Shown here: positions 60,650 through 64,000 of the stretch, in pieces
How positions within the stretch are numbered: the first letter of the stretch is position 1
Layout of the letters: each line of letters opens with the position of its first letter
NCBI RefSeq assembly: GCF_024267675.1
Contig: NZ_JALDYX010000015.1
Span: 1-64,000 of the forward strand
Direction: 5' to 3'
DNA from: Marinobacterium sedimentorum
GTDB lineage: Bacteria; Pseudomonadota; Gammaproteobacteria; Pseudomonadales; Balneatricaceae
Length of the DNA stretch: 64,000 nt
The notes under the pieces: generated by a model
What the model saw: the letters and a program-made list of their open reading frames with translations, nothing else
Database searches by the model: none
Told to the model about the DNA's origin: nothing
Made by a program: the position numbers and the translations under genes

Positions 60650-60775
60650 CTTTCCCATGTGCCGCCCGCTGCCTGTTCTGTGAGGAATATTCCGAACTGA
60701 AACGGTGCCCGACAGGCTGCCAGCTTCTGGCTGGTCTATGATTGAGACAGACTTTATAACAGGGGGGATACGGTA

Positions 60776-61177
60776 ATGTCCCGCGGGCAGGAAAGGTACC
60801 ATGAGCGGCAGCACGGGCTGTCGGTCTTTGGCAAGGATCTGGTACGACGCTGTGGTGCTCATTGCGAGTTGTGTGACCGTCAGGGCGTCAGGCTCAAGGT
60901 ATTTGAAGTGCCTCCGATGGAGGCGCAGGCCAATTTCGAACACTGCGTCATGCTGTGTGAAGCCTGCATGCACCAGATTATCCACCCCAAAAAACGCGAT
61001 CCCCACCACTGGCGCTGTCTCACCACGGCTGTGTGGAGTCAGACGCCGGCGGCCCGTGTACTGGCCATTGCGCTGCTGGATACCTTTATCGGCCGCGAAG
61101 ACTGGGCCATGAAACTGCATGAACAGCTGTATCTGGAGCCCGAAGAGCAACTCTGGGTCGATTCAATCGACTTTTAG
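60776..61177 (+). CDS. PhnA-like zinc-ribbon protein
   Basis: 133 residues. The N-terminal zinc ribbon has RRCGAHCELCDRQG and the later VMLCEACMHQI as its second Cys pair. The C-terminal part (HHWRCLTTAVWSQTPAARVLAIALLD, then REDWAMKL) fits the PhnA domain family of unknown function. It is not the phosphonoacetate hydrolase that shares the name. It is preceded by a 126-bp gap after ggt, and downstream lies a convergent EF-hand gene. Confidence 0.8.
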   Translation: MSRGQERYHERQHGLSVFGKDLVRRCGAHCELCDRQGVRLKVFEVPPMEAQANFEHCVMLCEACMHQIIHPKKRDPHHWRCLTTAVWSQTPAARVLAIALLDTFIGREDWAMKLHEQLYLEPEEQLWVDSIDF

Positions 61178-61276
61178 TCTGCCGCTCCAGTGCCGCCCCC
61201 CACTTGCGTCCTGCATCAAGCTGCGTAATCGCCGTCTGTCACACAGGTGGGCCCCAGCGCCTTGCCGGGGTCGCTG

Positions 61277-61534
61277 CTAGCTTTGGGCCCGGGGCGTAAC
61301 GCCGAATTCGAAGGGCGTCAGGTAGCCGTCCTGATTGGCATCGAGGGAGCTGAAATAGGTTTTCAGCTCTGCATAGGTATTGGATTCCTGCCAGCTGAGC
61401 TTGCCATCCTTGTCCGCATCCAGGTCATTAAACAGGTCTTGAACAGGGTCGGCATGGGGGCTGGTGGATACTGCAAACAGGGTTGCTGCGAGGGTCATGG
61501 TCAGGCCGTATGTGGCTAGGCTGTTCATGGACAT
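61277..61534 (-). CDS. Small exported EF-hand protein
   Basis: 85 residues with AAAGGA upstream of ATG 61534. A signal peptide (about residues 1-28) precedes two EF-hand loops: DADKDGKLSWQE and DANQDGYLTPFE, each with the Ca2+-binding Asp/Asn/Glu pattern. It likely binds calcium outside the cytoplasm. The function is unknown. Its stop is close to the PhnA-like gene from the other strand, and the region upstream is AT-rich. Confidence 0.85.
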   Translation of the reverse strand: MSMNSLATYGLTMTLAATLFAVSTSPHADPVQDLFNDLDADKDGKLSWQESNTYAELKTYFSSLDANQDGYLTPFEFGVTPRAQS

Positions 61535-61884
61535 CTCCGTTCCTTTTGATAAGTCTCGCTGTGTCTATAGCGATATCTATGCCAGAAAGTAATGATGTCT
61601 TTTTAGGTGAAATAAAGTACTTATATAACAATAGCTTAAATAAAATATCTGGCTGCCGCGGCCCTGACTGAGAGCTTAATAGCGGGGGAATAGCTTCGCC
61701 AGATGTTACCTATTGGAGACAGTTGAGTCGCCTTTTCTATAAAGTACATATAATTCAGTGGCTTAGAGCGTTTGTTTTTGGCGACAGGAGACTTAAGCGC
61801 GATAAACACCTAAAGCGCTGTGGGTCGGGAAAATCGGTAGGGACAGCTAAGGGCTGGCGGGTATTGCTGGATAGTAGCTGGGAG
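61535..61884. other. AT-rich stretch between EF-hand gene and mtnA terminator
   Basis: About 350 bp that are visibly more AT-rich than the rest, especially 61550-61640 and 61730-61800. It includes a frame of 67 codons (61723-61926) with no ribosome site that runs through the terminator stem, so I do not call it a gene. The promoter of the EF-hand gene is probably near 61560-61630. Confidence 0.5.
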
Positions 61885-61918
61885 AAAGCCAGACCGGCCG
61901 CGGGGCCGGTCTGGCTTT
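61885..61918 (-). terminator. Intrinsic terminator of mtnA
   Basis: AAAGCCAGACCGGCC pairs perfectly with GGCCGGTCTGGCTTT across a 4-base loop; on the minus strand it is followed by CTCCC and lies 17 bases past the mtnA stop. The 15-bp stem is among the strongest in the window. Confidence 0.85.
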
Positions 61919-61934
61919 GGGGATAGGCGCCCGT

Positions 61935-62954
61935 CTAGAGGCGGCTGAGGGCGCCGGTCTCAATCTGCTGTGGTGACAGTACCTCGGTATCCAGAATCCA
62001 GCCGGTGACGAGTTTGGCCGGCGTCACGTCAAAGGCCGGGTTGTAGACCGGTGCGTCTTCCGGGCTCCAGCGCACCTTGCCGAAGCTGCCGCTGACACCC
62101 TGAACTTCAGCCGCGGCACGCTGCTCGATGGGAATCTGGCTGCCGTCCGGGCACTGCGGGTCAACCGTGGTGTAGGGCGCCACCACGTAAAACGGAACCT
62201 GGTGATACCGGGCATTGACCGCCAGTGAGTAGGTGCCCACCTTGTTGGCAAAGTCGCCGTTGGCCGCAATTCGATCCGAGCCCACCAGAATGCAGTCAAT
62301 CTTTCCCTGCGCCATGAGCATGGCGGCCATGCTGTCGCAGATCAGGGTATAGGGCACCTGCAGCTGGCGCATTTCCCAGCAGGTCAGGCGGCCGCCCTGC
62401 AACAGCGGTCGGGTTTCATCCACGTAGACATGAATGCCCTTGCCCTGGCGGTGAGCTTCAGCGATGACGCCTATGGCAGTACCGACGCCAGCAGTGGCCA
62501 GGCTGCCCGTATTGCAATGGGTCAGGATACGGGCGCCGGGCGCAATCAGGGCGGCGCCATTGCGGGCCATGTTCAGGCACAGCTGTATATCTTCCTCGAA
62601 GATGCGCTCGGCGCAGCCAATCAGCGCGCCGGCGTCGTGCTGCGCCAGCGCAGCCAGCATTCGGTCCATGCAGTTCATCAGGTTTACCGCCGTGGGACGG
62701 GCCTCGCGCAAGGTGGCTGCGGCCTTTGCAAGCACGGCTGTATCGCAGCCCTGTTCGGCCAGATGAGCCAGCAGCAGGCTGGCGCCTATACCAATCAAGG
62801 GTGCACCGCGAATCTGCAGTTTGCGGATCATGTCCACCATGGCGTCCACCGAGGTGCATTCCAGCCAGTTTTCCTGGTCGGGCAGCTGGTGCTGATCCAG
62901 TACCCAGAGCTGTCCCTGCTGGTATTTCAGACTGGTGGAAATAAGGTCTTTCAT
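61935..62954 (-). CDS. mtnA: Methylthioribose-1-phosphate isomerase
   Basis: 339 residues. The catalytic Cys147 is in [10 protein letters not shown] and Asp227 in [17 protein letters not shown], the pair known from other MtnA enzymes. It converts 5-methylthioribose-1-phosphate to 5-methylthioribulose-1-phosphate, the substrate of MtnB. It is divergent from mtnK; the 142-bp shared region contains TTGCT-ATA-AGCAA at 63026-63038. Confidence 0.96.
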   Translation of the reverse strand: MKDLISTSLKYQQGQLWVLDQHQLPDQENWLECTSVDAMVDMIRKLQIRGAPLIGIGASLLLAHLAEQGCDTAVLAKAAATLREARPTAVNLMNCMDRMLAALAQHDAGALIGCAERIFEEDIQLCLNMARNGAALIAPGARILTHCNTGSLATAGVGTAIGVIAEAHRQGKGIHVYVDETRPLLQGGRLTCWEMRQLQVPYTLICDSMAAMLMAQGKIDCILVGSDRIAANGDFANKVGTYSLAVNARYHQVPFYVVAPYTTVDPQCPDGSQIPIEQRAAAEVQGVSGSFGKVRWSPEDAPVYNPAFDVTPAKLVTGWILDTEVLSPQQIETGALSRL

Positions 62955-63096
62955 GGCGAGTCACAACTGGCTGTCTTGATGAGTGCGCTACGATAGCAAA
63001 GTGACCGCGATGAAAATAGATGAAATTGCTATAAGCAAATCGCGGGCGTTTTTGCCAGAATAGGCGCTTTTACTCTGTATTTTACGGGCAGAAACC

Positions 63097-64000
63097 ATGA
63101 CCGACTGCAAGTTTTCCAGCGACGCCGAAGTAATAGCTTTCGCGCGGGACAATTCCGGCGTCTTTCAGGCCGGGGCGACGCTGGGCGTCGAAGAGATCGG
63201 CGACGGCAATATCAATTTTGTGTACCGCGTTTTTTCCGACGACGGCACCAGCGTGGTCATCAAGCAGGCGCTGCACTATATTCGCATCATCGGTGAGGGT
63301 TGGCCGTTGTCCCAGGACCGTATCCGCATCGAAGCCGAAGCGCTGCAGCAGGAGGCCGAGTTCTGCCCAGACCTGGTACCGCGGCTGTATCATTTCGATG
63401 CCGAGCGTTGTGCCATCGTGATGGAAGACATAGGCGCCCATGAAAACCTGCGCCATGCCCTGATTGCTCGAACCCGCTTGCCGCTGCTGGCCGAACAGCT
63501 GGGGCGCTTTGCGGCCGATACCCTGTTCCATACCTCGGATCTGTTTCTGGATGCGCACCGCAAGAAAGAACTGGTGGGGCGCTTTATCAATCCGGATCTC
63601 TGCAAGATTACCGAAGATCTGTTCTTCTGGGATCCGTACTGCGATCACGAACGCAACAACATCAACCCGCTGCTGTGGGACGAGGCCGAAGCCCTGTGGC
63701 AGGATGCGCCCCTGAAGCTGGAAGTGGCCCGGCTCAAGCACCGCTTTTTGACCTGCGCCGAAGCCCTGCTGCACGGTGACCTGCATTCCGGATCCGTGTT
63801 TGCCTGTGCCGAGGGCACCAAGGTGATCGACCCGGAATTCGCCTACTTTGGGCCTATCGGCTTTGATGTTGGCAGCCTGCTGGGCAACCTGTTGCTGAAC
63901 CATGCCGGTCAGGCACAGCTACCTGGCTCCGAAACCGAGCGCAGCGCCTATCAGGACTGGCTGCTGGAGACCGTTACCGGCTTCTGGAATACCTTTGCCG
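63097..64000 (+). CDS. mtnK: Methylthioribose kinase, 5' part
   Basis: From ATG 63097 the frame is open to the window end (301 full codons). The N-terminal kinase lobe has GVEEIGDGNINFVYRV and VVIKQALHYIRIIGEGWPL, and the catalytic loop is LLHGDLHSGSVF followed by IDPEFAYFGPIGFDVGSL. This is methylthioribose kinase, which phosphorylates 5-methylthioribose for MtnA. About 100 residues are missing beyond the window. It is divergent from mtnA. Confidence 0.95.
   Translation, partial: MTDCKFSSDAEVIAFARDNSGVFQAGATLGVEEIGDGNINFVYRVFSDDGTSVVIKQALHYIRIIGEGWPLSQDRIRIEAEALQQEAEFCPDLVPRLYHFDAERCAIVMEDIGAHENLRHALIARTRLPLLAEQLGRFAADTLFHTSDLFLDAHRKKELVGRFINPDLCKITEDLFFWDPYCDHERNNINPLLWDEAEALWQDAPLKLEVARLKHRFLTCAEALLHGDLHSGSVFACAEGTKVIDPEFAYFGPIGFDVGSLLGNLLLNHAGQAQLPGSETERSAYQDWLLETVTGFWNTFA

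Noticed and set aside
60709..60723. CCGACAGG-like CCCGACAGGCTGCCAG after ggt, similar to the end of the element at 47.4 kb
   Set aside because: Only about 12 bases agree and no matching second end was found nearby.
61723..61926. 67-codon frame before mtnA
   Set aside because: No ribosome site, AT-rich leader sequence, and it runs through the mtnA terminator stem.
63026..63038. TTGCT-ATA-AGCAA palindrome between mtnA and mtnK
   Set aside because: Arms are only 5 bp and no known regulator site is matched; noted but too weak to call an operator.

Overview
The window is GC-rich, densely coded DNA from a gammaproteobacterium. The tRNA-Glu, queF, trmN6, ycjX/ycjF, PA2817-family, DUF3461, DUF1285 and DUF3565 genes, together with a Zur-type operon arranged like the one in pseudomonads, point to a marine Oceanospirillales/Pseudomonadales relative such as a Marinobacterium-like genus. 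That placement is an inference from gene content, not from a marker alignment. No rRNA, CRISPR array, prophage or intact transposase gene was seen. The only mobile-element trace is a 169-bp inverted-repeat element near 47.3 kb.

Layout. 0-4.7 kb: the 3' end of a tRNA-Glu, then a compact set of a PstS-like periplasmic protein, an outer-membrane barrel and a GGDEF/EAL sensor. 4.7-7.7 kb: an HxlR-type regulator divergent from a flavin reductase and an acyl-CoA-dehydrogenase-fold flavoprotein, probably a two-component monooxygenase, followed by a DUF1127 gene. 8-12.3 kb: an SLC13-type permease, an orphan hybrid-free sensor kinase and DUF3565. 12.3-16.9 kb: a LodA/GoxA-type quinone-cofactor oxidase with its LodB flavoprotein and an unusual CXXCH exported protein. 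17.4-21.7 kb: ABC-2 exporter yadGH, queF, a nitroreductase and a thioesterase. 21.9-24.7 kb: copper chaperone and Cu+ ATPase behind a MerR-type promoter. 24.6-29.4 kb: periplasmic PpiA, a DUF6134/SDR/NTF2-like operon and a fructose-type PTS IIABC.

29.4-39.6 kb is a photo-oxidative stress (singlet oxygen) island. An ECF sigma factor (RpoE) and its zinc anti-sigma ChrR are followed by DUF523/DUF1722 and photolyase. A four-gene operon (FAD amine-oxidase-like protein, DUF1365, cyclopropane synthase, MFS) runs the other way. Both arms start from matching TGATC...CGTA promoters in the shared intergenic region. A DUF2063-DUF692 pair with no visible precursor peptide closes the island.

40-50 kb is mostly housekeeping: dGTPase-like, YciH, a retropepsin-like protein, an MTHFR-like protein, DUF1285, DUF3461, an AsnC-type regulator, TrmN6, a GIY-YIG protein and YcjX/YcjF. 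50-53.3 kb is a zinc-responsive operon with a Zur-like box (DUF2796, ABC ATPase, FtsX-like permease, DUF3299). 54.4-64 kb carries most of the methionine salvage pathway (mtnE-like aminotransferase, omega-amidase, mtnB, mtnC, mtnD, then mtnA divergent from mtnK, which runs off the window). It is interrupted by a gamma-glutamyltranspeptidase with a Pho-box-like repeat, a PhnA-like protein and an EF-hand protein.

The most interesting items are the LodA/LodB cluster with a heme-c-type partner, the paired RpoE promoters, the orphan DUF692-DUF2063 pair, and several strings of hairpins that may be small RNAs or leaders.
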